In this document: in pieces, positions 44,701 through 55,112 of the stretch
How positions within the stretch are numbered: the first letter of the stretch is position 1
Layout: every line of letters starts with the position of its first letter
Source of the DNA: Merluccius polli
Lineage: Eukaryota; Chordata; Actinopteri; Gadiformes; Merlucciidae
Direction: 5' to 3'
Assembly: GCA_030340625.1 (NCBI GenBank)
Contig: JAOPHQ010001150.1
Location: 198,623 to 262,622 of the forward strand
Length of the DNA stretch: 64,000 bases
Notes under the pieces: model-generated
Database searches by the model: none
Told to the model about the DNA's origin: nothing
What the model saw: the letters and a program-made list of their open reading frames with translations, nothing else
Made by a program: the position numbers and the translations under genes

Positions 44701-45379
44701 ACTAGCTCATGAATTTGGCCTTATTAGAACAATTGAATAAGTTTACCTAGTCTAAAAGTAAAATAAAATAATGTGGGCATAAGATTTAAAGGTAACGCTA
44801 GAAGACTAAAATAGTTGTGCCAAAAAGCTTGATAAACTAGGACCCAGACTGTCATGTACATATACTTTATGATATCATCGATATATAAAGGTCACTACAA
44901 GCGGGAAGAATGAATGCAACATGCTTAACTTTGTGTTAATTTTACGTGACTTTTTCAAAGTCACGAGGAGGGAATAAGTAGGATATTTTATTTCAAGGAG
45001 GGAATATTTCTGTATCTTATTTGCAAGGATATTTTATTTCAAGGAGGGAATAGTTTTGCATTTTATTTTCAAGGGGGGAGTAATTGTGCATTTAGATTTT
45101 TTGTTTTTTTGTTTTTCGTTTTATTTGTTTAAGTGTTGAATTTACATAAGTCAGACATATGGTCTTTGAACATTTGCAAGGACCAGGTTAAAGTAATCAT
45201 TGGGAAATACTTCAGCAATCTGTTGGGAAAGGATCTAATACACAAGCTAGTTTATTGATTTAGAAAATTGGGAATTACTTCGCCAACGCCTAATGCTGTT
45301 ATGCTGTGTTTAACACCTTAACTTGTTAGCTTTTTCCACCGCCGTGTCAAAACTACAGCGCCAACACCGGGTGGTGCAG
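41741..45379 (+). other. Non-coding interior of copy A
   Basis: No gag, protease or RT recognised; only short chance frames. It contains the module shared with the ERV (about 42540-42800, with AGAAGGAGGGGACCTCC), an AAT run near 43150-43210, and four PPT-like 'ttcaagg(a/g)ggga' motifs at about 44985-45080. Confidence 0.7.
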
Positions 45380-45620
45380 CAGTCACCCATCAAACAAGCA
45401 GTTATGTTACATTCACTGGGAATGGTGGAAAGAGTGAACGGGACATTCAAGAAACTGACAATTCCGAGAAACAGAGTGCAGAGCCAAAGGATGGACCACC
45501 AACCAGGGTGGAGAAAGGTGACCAGGTGTACCCGAGAGTGTGCAGGGGACAGTGGAGCGCCCCGACTTGATCAGGCTGTGGTACCTGATATCCTGGAGTT
45601 CGGCACCTGTGTCTAGGACA
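45380..45620 (+). pseudogene. Integrase-like remnant in copy A
   Basis: The stretch GMVERVNGTFKK resembles the conserved 'G(M/V)VER.NGTLK' end of the retroviral integrase core. A second frame shortly after reads KGDQVYPRVCRG, like the start of the integrase C-terminal barrel. No catalytic residues are present. This is the only trace of pol; the identification is tentative. It is also present in copy B (56503-56740). Confidence 0.45.
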
Positions 45621-46105
45621 TGGCACCTGTTTTACTTGAATGTTGAATTATTAAATACACAGTATGCTTCACGGTTGTCAATACAATGCATTATAAGTAC
45701 GGAATGTGTTATGCTGTAGTCCCATGATTGCTTTAATAATGAAACGGATGAATTTTTTGATGCTGCTAAAATGTTCTGACTACTGGTGAGGAGTGGATCC
45801 GTGGGGAAGGCACACATGGGTACGTGTTGGTAACCTTGGCGTGTGGGCCTTGCCTATGGATCACAAGATGAACATTGAATTCATGAACTGTCCGACTTGA
45901 GGTTGGCTACAGATACGGGGGATAACACTGATGATCTTTGAGTAACCTGCGTGCATGGAAACCATCTGAGCAATTGCATGCTAGTCTACAGGGCGTTTTA
46001 TAGATCTATATAGGGTTAATGCTGCTAACACGATAATGTCTCTTCTGTGTTAGCCAGAGCTGCTAACACGGTAATGTCTGTTCTTATACCTGGAGGTATT
46101 CGATT

Positions 46106-46306
46106 TTGGTTATACATGCATATAAGTATTTGAAGGGATTTCATATGGGGAAATTACAATGCATTAACTACTATGCCTTTCTGTCCTCAGGATACTGTGA
46201 TAATGGTATGACATATGGATTGTATGATGTGATGATAATTTGTCTACTGTTGGCTACGGCCCATGTATTCTTTGAGACACACCAAGGTGAATGCCATCCA
46301 ATTTAG
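46106..46306 (+). CDS. 66-residue ORF conserved in both LTR-retrotransposon copies
   Basis: Starts MVIHAYKYLKGF, contains a hydrophobic segment (YDVMIICLLLATAHVFF) and ends THQGECHPI just before the polypurine tract. The same frame with identical residues is at 55810-56010 in copy B. A 'tttctgtcctcag' inside it looks like a splice acceptor. It could be a relic of an env end or chance; identity between copies mainly reflects their youth. Confidence 0.35.
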   Translation: MVIHAYKYLKGFHMGKLQCINYYAFLSSGYCDNGMTYGLYDVMIICLLLATAHVFFETHQGECHPI

Positions 46307-46462
46307 AGATGCGACAGGTTTTCCTACTGTCTAGAAGAGGTTTTCCCGAACTAAGTCGATTGGTGATGTTGATGTTTTTCTTTTCGCTTGAATTTATACT
46401 CACCATTTTTAGACCTTACATGATACATAGCATTATTAATTTATAGTATGGTCATCAGTGAT

Positions 46463-46476
46463 GACCAAGGAGGGAC
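46463..46476 (+). promoter_or_regulatory. Polypurine tract of copy A
   Basis: GACCAAGGAGGGAC sits immediately before the 3' LTR start TGTTGCG, where plus-strand priming is expected. The same tract precedes the 3' LTR of copy B. Confidence 0.8.
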
Positions 46477-46882
46477 TGTTGCGAATTAATAACATGTATC
46501 ATCAGGCTGTAAAATATCTGCACATAGCCAGGAGTAGAAATAAATATACAAGTTGTAGTAACTGCACCTCAACACATGATGGCGCCAAACAATATACTGG
46601 GGGCGGCGCTTAACGCTAGCCATTGTGCGTCATGGAGGCCACGCCTCCTGCCCAGTGACTACCGGTGGAAGTCGCCGGCTCAAGTCAGAACACCCCAGGC
46701 AGCGCATAGGAAAGAAGCAAAGCGACTGAGGATGCAACGTTTGGGGTTCTCCACGCGGCGTGATATACATATAATACCTCTCCTTCTGGTTCATAGTTAA
46801 ATAACTTAAACCTAAACAAATAAAGTGAGTTATAAGCGTTCCTGTTGTCGGCAGCCTTCTTCCCCGGGACACAAACCCCACA
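46477..46882 (+). repeat. 3' LTR of copy A
   Basis: Direct copy of 40758-41163. It is followed by ACTT and resumption of the L1 endonuclease. Confidence 0.95.
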
Positions 46883-47090
46883 ACTTAGAATGGAAGACTT
46901 TACCCACCCAACTCCTCTGAATTCTCATAACATCTGCCCTACATAAATGAGTCTCTTGGAGGAAAGCTATTCCTACACCAAGTTGATCTAAATGTGCTAA
47001 CACTTTATTCCTCTTTACAGGATGGTTCAGTGCTTTTACATTCCAAGAGATGAACTTAACTTTTCTGCCACTCATCTTAACTGAGCTCAT
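46883..47090 (-). pseudogene. Inner L1 ORF2 N-terminus (endonuclease start)
   Basis: From an ATG at 47090: KVKFISWNVKALNHPVKRNK, then GIAFLQETHLCRADV (catalytic Glu) and RSWVGKVFHS. It is cut by copy A; the endonuclease continues at 40757. The ATG is a reasonable start, since ORF2p of this clade begins just before the SWNVxGLN block. Confidence 0.88.
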
Positions 47091-47699
47091 ACTTTTTAAT
47101 CACAGTAATAATTATAGTAGCGATGATAAGTGTATGTCAATAGAGTAATATAAGGAAGAGCAAAAAAAAAATAAAAAAAAAATATATATATATATATTGA
47201 TAATAATAATAATAATAATAATATACATTATAATGACTCAAGAGTATGCCCACCCCCCCTCCCCAGCACTTACCCAAACTAAGTGCCCTAAAACCCCAGA
47301 AAACACACATGCACAAGAGGTGTATCTTAGCTCAACAATGCTTACACCTTAACTCTCCTCACTAGACAGAGGGTAACTAAACTTAAAACCACTCAATATT
47401 GTCAGTTAGTACACACTTCGTTTCAACCATGTCCACTTTTTTCCCCTTCAAACTTATTGTCTGCCGTGACCTGCCCGGGCAGCTTCCACCAAACCAATAC
47501 ATTAAAAGAAAAAGAAAAAAGTAAGGCTATTCAAATATAGCATCACACAAACTGTAAACATTGGCAACGTGTACTATTCAGATTAATAGCACCGGATTAA
47601 CGTTGAAGTAGACTAGAAACGTTATAACCACAAGTTAGTTTGAGTAGGAAGATCACGGTCAATTACAACATAAGGTTGAAGTCCCACATACCATCACTC
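47091..47699 (-). other. Inner L1 inter-ORF region
   Basis: Non-coding, with A-rich and AT/AAT simple repeats near 47165-47225. Nothing else recognised. Confidence 0.7.
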
Positions 47700-48591
47700 C
47701 ACGTTGTTGCTCGTCGTGCCCACCGTAGGAATATTGGACATGGCAAAAGCAGCTGCCTCGGAGGGGTCAGCGAATTCCTGCTTCTTCCCGTTGAAAATGA
47801 ACCGGAGCCTTGCAGGGTGTAGTAGGGAGTATTTCACTCCTGCCTCTCTCAGCTGCTTTTTGACTGGAAGGAAAGCGGCTCTCCGGCGTAGTAAATCAGC
47901 GCTGAGGTCGGGGTAAAAGCTGATCTTTGCTTCTCGGTAGGTCAGCTGGCCTCTCGTACGACATCCGTAGAATCTGCTCCTTCGTCTGGTAGTAGTGCAT
48001 CCGGACCACCATCGCCCGCGGGGGACCAGTCGGCTGCGGTGGTCTTAAAGTGCGGTGGGCACGATCAACCACAGGTGGGCGAGTGAAACTGTCCTCTCCA
48101 AAAACCTCGATCAGGAACTTTTCCATAAAAGCAGTGGGGTGGTTTCCTTCGACTTTCTCCTCCAAACCCGTAACTCTTATATTATTCCTCCTGGAGAAGT
48201 TTTCCAGGGAGTCTAATTTAGCGTACAGCTTGGAGTTCTCATCTCGCAAAGCAGCGTAGCAAGTTTCAAGCTCACCCACTCGCCCATCCACGTCCGTCAG
48301 AGAGGTTTCAATGTCGGATATTTTATCGGTGTGCACCGAAACGGTAGCTTGAAGGGATGAAATAGAAGAACGTAGATCTGATAAAATCTCGTCTTTCATA
48401 GCGGCCACATCAGCTTTGATGGCCTCTCGCAGTTCTTTCAGAGCCCCGTGCGATAACTCCACGTTGGCATCGCTCACCGTTGTAGGTTCGCTAGCCGCAT
48501 TGCTCGGCGTTGTTGGTTTGCTAGCAAAGGCATTTTTTAGCAGGGACTGTTCGGACTTTGCGTTTTTACCTGTGCCGGGTTTGTTCGACAT
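47700..48591 (-). pseudogene. Inner L1 ORF1 (RNA-binding coiled-coil protein)
   Basis: The main frame 48591-47896 has a Ser/Thr-rich N-terminus and a coiled coil over residues ~50-130 (LKELREAIKADVAAMKDEI; ISDIETSLTDVDGRVGELE). The RRM follows (FSRRNNIRVTGLEEK; VVDRAHRTLRPP; RAMVVRMHYYQTKEQILRM). Near 47935 the frame shifts. The C-terminal domain follows in another register (AKISFYPDLSADLLRRRAAF; GVKYSLLHPARLRF) to about 47700. One frameshift therefore breaks an otherwise complete ORF1p of ~300 residues. Confidence 0.88.
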
Positions 48592-48765
48592 GATAACCGG
48601 ATAGAAGGTATCAGTAAAGTGACAAAGGCTTGTGGGGGGGGAAACAACGTGACTTTAGTCGAGAAATAGGGCTTTAAGCCGATAAATTATGTAATATGCG
48701 AGGAGAGCTTGCGAGGGACGTCTTCACTCCGCCATGACCCTCTCCTCTCCTCAGGATTAAGGACT

Positions 48766-49034
48766 ATTTAACCACAAACTGTACATGCCCGGTTACTGAA
48801 CACTGACTTACTGCCAATGAGATTGATGCTTTGTGACTTTTTTTTTTTTTTTTTTTTCATTTTCTTATTGTGTTTTGTGTCTTGTTTTATGTGTGAACAT
48901 TTTTTGTTTTGTTTTTTAATGTGAAACTTTTATGTTTTTATGCTGCCCTTTTGGCCAGGACTCTCTTGGAAAAGAGATTTTGAATCTCAATGAGAATATC
49001 CTGGTAAAATAAAGGTTAATAAAACACATTTTTT
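48766..49034 (+). mobile_element. 3' end of the NPGP LINE after the inner L1
   Basis: Right of the L1 duplication the LINE finishes its last codons, then a 3' UTR with a long T-run (48839-48859). It ends with the stem-like 'ctcttggaaaagagatttt' and 'aataaaggttaataaa'. L1 coding sequence of the outer element resumes just after. Confidence 0.85.
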
Positions 49035-49837
49035 TTAAAAGGGTAAATGTCCAGGGAGCGACGGGTTTACAGGCAAATTTTATAAGGAATTTGATAAAGA
49101 ACTACTGCCCATCTTAGAAAGAACATTTAACTGGGTGTTAGATCATAGCCAGTGGGCAAATACTTGGTGCAGCTCTATACACTCATACACAAAGAGGGCA
49201 AGGATCCTACTGATTGTGGATCTTATAGACCAATAACTCTTGCTCTCAATAACTCTCTAAAATTGCTGAGCAGCATCCTAGCAGATAGATTGTCAAAGAT
49301 TATTCTGTATATTATAGACCCAGACCAAACAGGCTTCATCCCAAATAGATATGTATCTGATAATTTAAGACAAACTCTGAATATAATAGATTGAGAAAGC
49401 CTTTGACAGGGTGTCATGGTCTTTTATATTAGAAAGTTTGGTTTCCATGACACTTGGCTTGAAGCAATGTATGAATAATCAAGAGCACAGGTCAGGGCAA
49501 ATGGGACCCTGTCAGGTAGCTTTGAGTTAAAACAAGGAACGAGACAAGGAGACCCACTATCTCCTTTAATCTTTGCGATCTGTATTGAACCCCTGGCAGC
49601 ATATATCAAAGCGACTAATGAAATTGAAGGCACGAAAATAGCAGAGAAATGTCACAAACTGGCTTTATATGCAGATGATCCTATATATTACAAACTTAGA
49701 AAAATCATTACCAGCACTTATGCAAATTATTAATAACTACAGTTCAGTATCAGGGTACAAGCTAAATATGCAGAAGTGTGAAGCAATTGTCCTAGGGTAC
49801 CCAATCTGTAGAGAACTGGAAAAAATGAATATTCAGT
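49035..49837 (+). pseudogene. Outer L1 ORF2 reverse transcriptase
   Basis: It reads KCPGSDGFTGKFYKEFDKEL, then after a shift SYRPITLALNNSLKLLSSIL and PDQTGFIPNRYVSDNLRQT. A further degraded stretch holds an RT motif A remnant and 'RQGDPLSP'-like codons. ALYADD follows, with YADD codons at 49668-49679, then YSSVSGYKLNMQKCEAIVLG. Several frameshifts and stops. It is cut near 49838; the C-terminal part resumes at 51846. Confidence 0.82.
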
Positions 49838-50649
49838 CGACGGGGTACCCTCCCGCGTCTGTGTGAAACGATCTGGGTTCTCATAAACCCGTTCGCGTTG
49901 GTAAGAGACGAGCAGAGTCTACAGCGTCCGCAGTCTACTGTGAAACAATTCACTCCAAAAAGGGTTAGGGTTAGGGTTAGCGTAATCTATTATTGGAGTG
50001 AATGGACGCTGTAGACTCAGCCCCCCCCCTTAGGGGGGGCTGAGGCAATGTGAGGGGGGCTGCAGCCCCCGCAGCAGCCCCCTTCCCGCGCTAGTGATCT
50101 TGAACAATAAAGGCCATTTAAAGACAATGATGAGGACGAGGATGGTGGTGGTAACAGGCCTAATAACTATTAGAAATAACAATCTAAAACTAATGTCAAC
50201 TAAACTGGAAGTAGGTTAAATGTGTTTAAACAACCAAACTTTCTACAAATAAGGTAAAAAAATAAATAAATGAATTGTCTGAATAAAATATAAAACAAAA
50301 CTAATAATTCTGAAATTACCAGGTGCTGGCGTATTGCTATATACGGAGACTCAAAGATATGAGTCTGCGTATATTGCGCGTTATTTGGAATAGGCGCTAC
50401 TCCAACACCGTGTGGCCGATCCATGATGGTCAAGGCTGTTACCGGGCGAGGGCAGGTGCGTTTCATTTATCCCTTTTCCTCCTCCCCCGCCCACTTCCCC
50501 TCGGCTCTCCAAGTGGCCTCCGTGTGACGTATTACCAAGGGCTGAGGGCGAGTGAGCGAGGGCGACTCAACCGAGTATTGAAACGCAGCTTTGGGCTGCA
50601 GGGGCAAGGCCAATAACGGAAGGCCCACCATTGGCCTTGAAATAAAGGG
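49838..50649. other. Unassigned insertion with inverted repeats and telomere-like repeats
   Basis: It separates the outer L1 RT from its C-terminus, together with the next LINE fragment. 49915-50018 is a long imperfect hairpin with (TTAGGG)3 in the loop, and 50016-50044 is a second perfect hairpin. From 50100 to 50649 I recognise nothing; no supported ORF. Confidence 0.5.
49915..50044. repeat. Nested hairpins around a telomere-like loop
   Basis: Arms GAGTCTACAGCGTCC (49915-49929) and GGACGCTGTAGACTC (50004-50018) are perfect complements, as are ATTCACTCCA (49948-49957) and TGGAGTGAAT (49994-50003). The loop contains AGGGTTAGGGTTAGGGTTAG (49961-49980). Directly adjacent, CTCAGCCCCCCC (50016-50027) and GGGGGGGCTGAG (50033-50044) form another hairpin. 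Confidence 0.9.
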
Positions 50650-51845
50650 CACAATAGAATTTGATAAAGCACAGGTAGGGATGGGGCACAGGTGATAGCT
50701 CCTTGTGTTGCATATTTGATCAATCTCTCACTGGAAAAAGGCATTGTACCCTGTTGCACTAAACATGCTAAGATTATTCCCCTGTTTAAAAAAGGGAGTA
50801 GATCCCATTATGGTAACTACAGGCCAGTATCCATTCTGAGTGTCACATCTATGATCTTAGAGAGAGTGGTGCATGAACAGATATCAGAATATGTTGATAG
50901 GGAAAATCTTTTGTATGAATTTCAGTCAGGGTTCAGGAAGTCCTATTCTACAGACTCATGTTTACTTTACATAAATGACTTCATTAGAAAGGAGATGGAC
51001 GAAGGGAAACTGTGTGGGATGGTTTTACTAGATCTCCTAAAAGTCTTTGACACAGTTGACCATAGTCAACTGCTTAATACATTAAACGCTATAGGGATGA
51101 ATGGCACCGCTACAGAGTGGGTCACCTCATACCTGACAGACAGGGATCAGAAAGTGGAAGTTAATGGCTTTATGTCAGACACCAAATCAGTAGTATGTGG
51201 GGTTCCGCAAGGGAGTGTTTTAGGACCACTGCTATTTTTACTTTATATTAATGACATGAGAGATGCGTGTTCCTGTAACTTGTATTTATTTGCTGTGTCA
51301 TTTTGATTACACCAGCGTAGCATGGGCAGCAGGTCTGTCAACCTCACTAAAAAGAAAATTGCAGGTGTCCCAGAATAAGATAGTGAGGGTTGTGATGGGG
51401 CTGGTGTTGGGAGAAAAATCTAAGGCCTATTCTAGGCTAACAACGGCAACTAGCGTAGCCAACCTGCACCCTCCGAGGTGTAGAACCAAAATAGGGCAAT
51501 GCTCATTTGCTTATACAGGAGCACTGGAGTGGAACAATCTGCCTTTAATTATCAAACAGAGCACAAACCCATACAGTTTTAAGGGGAATGTCAGGAAAAG
51601 TCCAAGAATAGGTAGGCAGGTGAGTGGGTAGGTAGAGGAGGGAGGGTTTGTTGAGTTTGAGTAATGTGTATGTCGTTTTATGAGTTTGTGCTATGTGTTT
51701 TAAGTGTTTTATATGTGCGTTAAGATCAAGGACCACAATGGAAATAAGTCTATGACTTTTTGTGCTATCCTTGACACTGTTTTAATGCATGATTTGTACC
51801 GACATGTATTTCAACGGATGGTCAAATAAACTAAACTAAACTAAA
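50650..51845 (+). pseudogene. 5'-truncated LINE RT fragment with internal deletion
   Basis: The frame from about 50692 has LEKGIVPCCTKHAKIIPLFK, HYGNYRPVSILSVTSMILE, FQSGFRKSYSTDSCLLYI, LLDLLKVFDTVDH (motif A) and VPQGSVLGPLLFLLYINDM. The catalytic YADD block is gone: at ~51300 it jumps to DYTSVAWAAGLSTSLKRKLQ, and the tail SFAYTGALEWNNLPLIIK follows to 51631. The 3' end has 'ggtcaaataaactaaactaa' with ACTAA repeats (to 51845). Around 51405-51450 a ~40-bp stretch closely matches the terminal part of the ERV LTR. Confidence 0.82.
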
Positions 51846-52060
51846 TGAATCGGAATATACACACAACTACAGCATCTCCCTATTGGAGAGAGTATGCATG
51901 GAAAATACAATCACGTTACTTTATAACGCAAGTGCAACAAGCTAACTATAACTTGTATATATTGTATAAATATAACTGGCTTCAAAAAACATGTCCCCTA
52001 ATAGACAAATGGAGAGACACGGTTCAACAAATATATCAGATGGAATACTGATGGACCACT
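51846..52060 (+). pseudogene. Outer L1 ORF2 C-terminal piece
   Basis: Residues such as SRYFITQVQQANYNLYILYK and CPLIDKWRDTVQQIY resemble the region after the RT in L1 ORF2. It continues the element interrupted at 49838. It is followed by ~450 bp of 3' UTR-like sequence to the duplication at 52507. Confidence 0.65.
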
Positions 52061-52529
52061 TAGATGGTCTAAGTGGTCAAGTTATTATCATATGATAAAA
52101 TAATAAAGAATTGAAGCTCCAGGATTGCGGTTCTCTATATTAGGGCTGACAGTCACTTAGGGCAGCACTACAAGTACCTTACTTTGAATAAGGCCTTGTA
52201 ATTTTTTTTGGTATTGTTCTGGGTTTTTTGTTTGTTTTTTTGTCTTAGTCTTCTGTTGCTGTTAGAAAACGTATGGATCTATGGAATACAACAGGCAGAT
52301 TTTTGAATATAAAATTGGATCAAAGATGTTTTTCTATGAATTCAAAACTACTATAACATATTGTAATCAACTTAAATAAGTATAGTATCACTGGCTGACA
52401 CACCTACTCACGTCCTTTATGTATGTCATAAAAAAAAATTAAATGCACAATATGGGTAAGATGTATGAAATGGTGTACGAAATGAGATGACGAAAGTATA
52501 TTAAAAAATCTTGCAAGGAGCTCCACTTC

Positions 52530-54700
52530 TATGGGGTGCCGTTTGTAAAGCCGCTCACGCTGAAAATAAAAGCAACATTGTCACATTTAGCTTCAAACAA
52601 TGTTTAAAAAACTGGTGTGAATTTTTGAGAGTCACTTTTTTGCACATTTACAACAATATTTGTCAACTTAGAGATATTTTAAATAGTTAAATCCAAATAT
52701 TAAATGTTACACCTAAATGTTAAATGTTAAATCTAAATGCTAAGTCTAAATCTAAATGTTAAATTTAAATCTAAATGTTAAATCTCAATCTAAATCTAAA
52801 TGTTAAATCTAAATCTAAATGTTAAATCTAAATCTAAATGTTAAATATAGGGCCGGGACTTTAACGCGTTAATTAAGATGAATTAATTACACAATAATTA
52901 ACGCGTTTAAAAAAATGTTGACACATTTTAATCGCACTTATTTTTGCACCGCGGAACGTTTCTCACTGGATGAGTTTCAGGCAGACCGATTATACTGGAG
53001 CACCAACTAGCGTTCATGAGTTCAGACAACAACAAACCACCCCCCGCCCCGTCGGCCGTAGGTCCGAGGCGCGCACCGCCACCCGCCCCCCCCCACCCCC
53101 CCGTCGGCCGTAGGTCCGAGGCGCGCACCCCCCCCCCACCCCCCCGGGCTGAGGTGTCCTCCTTTTCAACAACTCATAAATGGTCACCCTAAAAACATAT
53201 AGCAGCTAGCGTGGACGCTAGTGTGGTAGCTAGCGTGGACGTTAGCCCGACTCTGAGTACAAGGACCCACACCCAACCCACACTCCACCAGTTGACTGGT
53301 TTGAGGACGAGGGTAACTAAGTAAAAAGGCACTTTTTTAATTTTATTTTAAATGGTACACTTTATGTTGAACTATGTATTATGTGGTTAGTGCAACTGGC
53401 ACTTTATGTTGAACTCTTTATTGTTTTGGCCAAGGTTATTGAGAGAGTTGGACTGAAATTAATTGTATTTTTTTTAAACCAGCTGTTGGTAAATCAACAA
53501 AGTCTGTTATGGCCTCTGAAGCAACAGAGAGGACCTTACAGAAGGTCTACCTACCTATAGGCTACCTGAATTTCTGAAATGTACTATATTTCTAAATATG
53601 CTATTGCTACACTTAATGGCAAAAATTGCACTGGTCTGTTGGACTTGAACAAAAATAAACAATATTTTTGTTGCTTAAGCTTATGTATTGTCATTATTCA
53701 ATGGTATACTAAAAATCCATGTGAAAAAAATTACTTCTCACTGTTCTCAGGTCAAATATTTATATGCGATTAAAATGCGAGTAATTTCGATTAATTAATT
53801 ACAAAGCCTCTAATTAATTCGATTAATTTTTTTAATCGAGTCCCGGCCCTAGTTAAATATGAATATAAATATAAATTTTAAATATAAATATAAATGTTAA
53901 ATATAAATGTTTCGGGTGAAACTAAATATTTAGCTAATATGCAAATTCAAATGCCGGTAACTGGAAGTACCTGACAGATCAGTCAAAGTGAGCCTCCTCA
54001 TGGCTGGCTATAGTGGCTACAGGTCATAAGTCCCACACCCTTCATAAAAGTGACACTAAAAACTCAAAGTACCCTTCAAATAAAGTTTTCCAAACATGTT
54101 TGTTATTTTAGGTAGTTATTATCACGATAATCCATGTCCAAGAGTCCATTTCCCCGGATGAGATGGTTTTTATTCGTTATTTGACACTATAAACACACTC
54201 TGACCTCCTCGAGCTTTTATTTTGGTACTTCCAGTTACCGGCATTTGAATTTGCATATTAGCTAAATATTTAGTTTCACCCGAAACATTTATATTTAACA
54301 TTTATATTTAACATTTATATTTATATTTATATTTAACATTTATATTTAACATTTAGATTTAACATTTAGATTTAGATTTAACATTTAGATTTATATTTAA
54401 CATTTAGATTTAGATTTAACATTTAGATTTAACATTTAGATTTAGATTTAACATTTAGATTTAAATTTAACATTTAGATTTAGATTTAGCATTTATATTT
54501 AACATTTAACATTTAGGTGTAACATTTAATATTTGGATTTAACTATTTAAAATATCTCTAAGTTGACAAATATTGTTGTAAATGTGCAAAAAAGTGACTC
54601 TCAAAAATTCACACCAGTTTTTTAAACATTGTTTGAAGCTAAATGTGACAAAATGTTGCTTTTATTTTCAGCATGAGCAGCTTTACAAATGCACCCCATA
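52530..54700. mobile_element. Fold-back element with ~430-480-bp inverted repeats
   Basis: The left end TATGGGGTGC and right end GCACCCCATA are complementary, and a 6-bp duplication CACTTC flanks them (52524-52529, 54701-54706). The arms run 52530-53971 (minus a 1-kb hAT MITE) and 54224-54700, and are complementary almost throughout, including long AAATCTAAATGTT-type runs. The spacer is 53972-54223. It splits the ZMYM1-like transposase at a Lys-Glu-Val codon run. No coding capacity; superfamily unassigned. Confidence 0.9.
52848..53851. mobile_element. 1004-bp hAT MITE inside the fold-back element
   Basis: Perfect 8-bp duplication GTTAAATA (52840-52847, 53852-53859). Termini TAGGGCCGGGACT and AGTCCCGGCCCTA are exact complements, followed by TTAATTAA-rich subterminal sequence on both sides (GCGTTAATTAA; TTAATTCGATTAA). 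It includes a duplicated GC-rich block 'gtcggccgtaggtccgaggc' (about 53050 and 53102). Non-coding. Confidence 0.95.
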
Positions 54701-55112
54701 CACTTCCTTCATAAAATGTCCATTATGTTCTTTGTAAAGGGTGGATGAAGAGCCCCTCAAAGCTAGGTTTCTCTTGGCTAGCGATTGTATAATAGCAATC
54801 AGTCTTGTAATTACATCTCGCCAACATTGTCTTTCAGCTTCCAGCAGAGATCTTTCCTTAGCATCAATGGTACTGCCAGTTCTATGCCGAAGCTCCAACT
54901 CTTTCCACTTTGCCATATTTGTGGTGTGTTCTTGGCTGTTCTCATGGCTTTTAAGTAAATTGCCAGTGTTTGTCCAATCAGAGAGTCCTTCTTTTGTTAG
55001 TTTTATGTCTTTTGGGGAAAATAATTTGCAACAAAACAGGAGACTGTGTTATTCTTTCTGGAGAAAATAAGCCATCTTCATTTGATCTTCTCTCCATTTA
55101 CTAGCTTCCTAT
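54701..55112 (-). pseudogene. ZMYM1-like hAT transposase, TTF zinc-finger region
   Basis: On the - strand: RKLVNGEKIK, then VSCFVANYF (zinc-finger Cys region, partly decayed). After a frame change it reads MAKWKELELRHRTGSTIDAK, ERQCWRDVITRLIAIIQSLA, KRNLALRGSS and EHNGHFMKEV. These are the TTF finger and following helical region of ZMYM1-like transposases. It continues across the fold-back at 52529-52507 and across the outer L1 at 24481. A few stops are present. Confidence 0.82.

Larger units (their letters stand above)
40758..46882 (+). mobile_element. LTR retrotransposon copy A (non-autonomous)
   Basis: LTRs of 406 bp (40758-41163, 46477-46882) start TGTTGCG and end CCCCACA, with a 4-bp duplication ACTT (40754-40757, 46883-46886). 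A Trp-like primer-binding site and a polypurine tract are in place. The ~5.3-kb interior has no gag-pol. Only an integrase-like scrap and small ORFs remain. It interrupts the inner L1 endonuclease. LTRs differ at one position seen by eye (41027 versus 46737 region), so the insertion is young. Confidence 0.93.
36770..48751 (-). mobile_element. Inner L1 (Tx1-like) LINE, near full length
   Basis: The 14-bp target duplication CAGGATTAAGGACT flanks it (36756-36769, 48752-48765). A T-run at the left is the poly(A) tail of a - strand insertion. ORF1 (48591-47700), ORF2 N-terminus (47090-46883) and ORF2 rest (40757-37187) are in normal order, and LTR retrotransposon copy A (40758-46882) sits inside the endonuclease. 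The 5' end is present up to 48751 ('gagagggtcatggcggagtg'). Confidence 0.93.
26962..49034 (+). mobile_element. NPGP-type LINE (APE endonuclease, CR1/L2-jockey group), split by three insertions
   Basis: It starts with CCAAGATGGCAGCACG, typical of a LINE 5' end. A 5' minisatellite, an ORF2 with an NPGP motif, endonuclease and RT follow. It ends in a fish-type LINE 3' end ('ctcttggaaaagagatttt', then 'aataaaggttaataaa') at about 49030. It is interrupted by an L2 3' fragment (28807-29738), a hAT transposon (30919-35735) and an L1 (36770-48751), each with its own target duplication. The LINE's own target duplication is not evident. Confidence 0.85.
24482..52506 (+). mobile_element. Outer L1 (Tx1-like) LINE, 5'-truncated and heavily interrupted
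   Basis: The 11-bp target duplication AATCTTGCAAG flanks it (24471-24481, 52507-52517) within the ZMYM1-like transposase. Coding pieces in order are ORF1 (to 25131), endonuclease (25640-25935 and 26682-26961), RT (49035-49837) and the ORF2 C-terminus (51846-52060). A MITE, the NPGP LINE with all its passengers, and further sequence at 49838-51845 interrupt it. About 450 bp after 52060 are 3' UTR-like and uninformative. Confidence 0.85.

Noticed and set aside
49961..49980. A chromosome end (telomere)
   Set aside because: Only three TTAGGG units within a hairpin, with L1 sequence on both sides.
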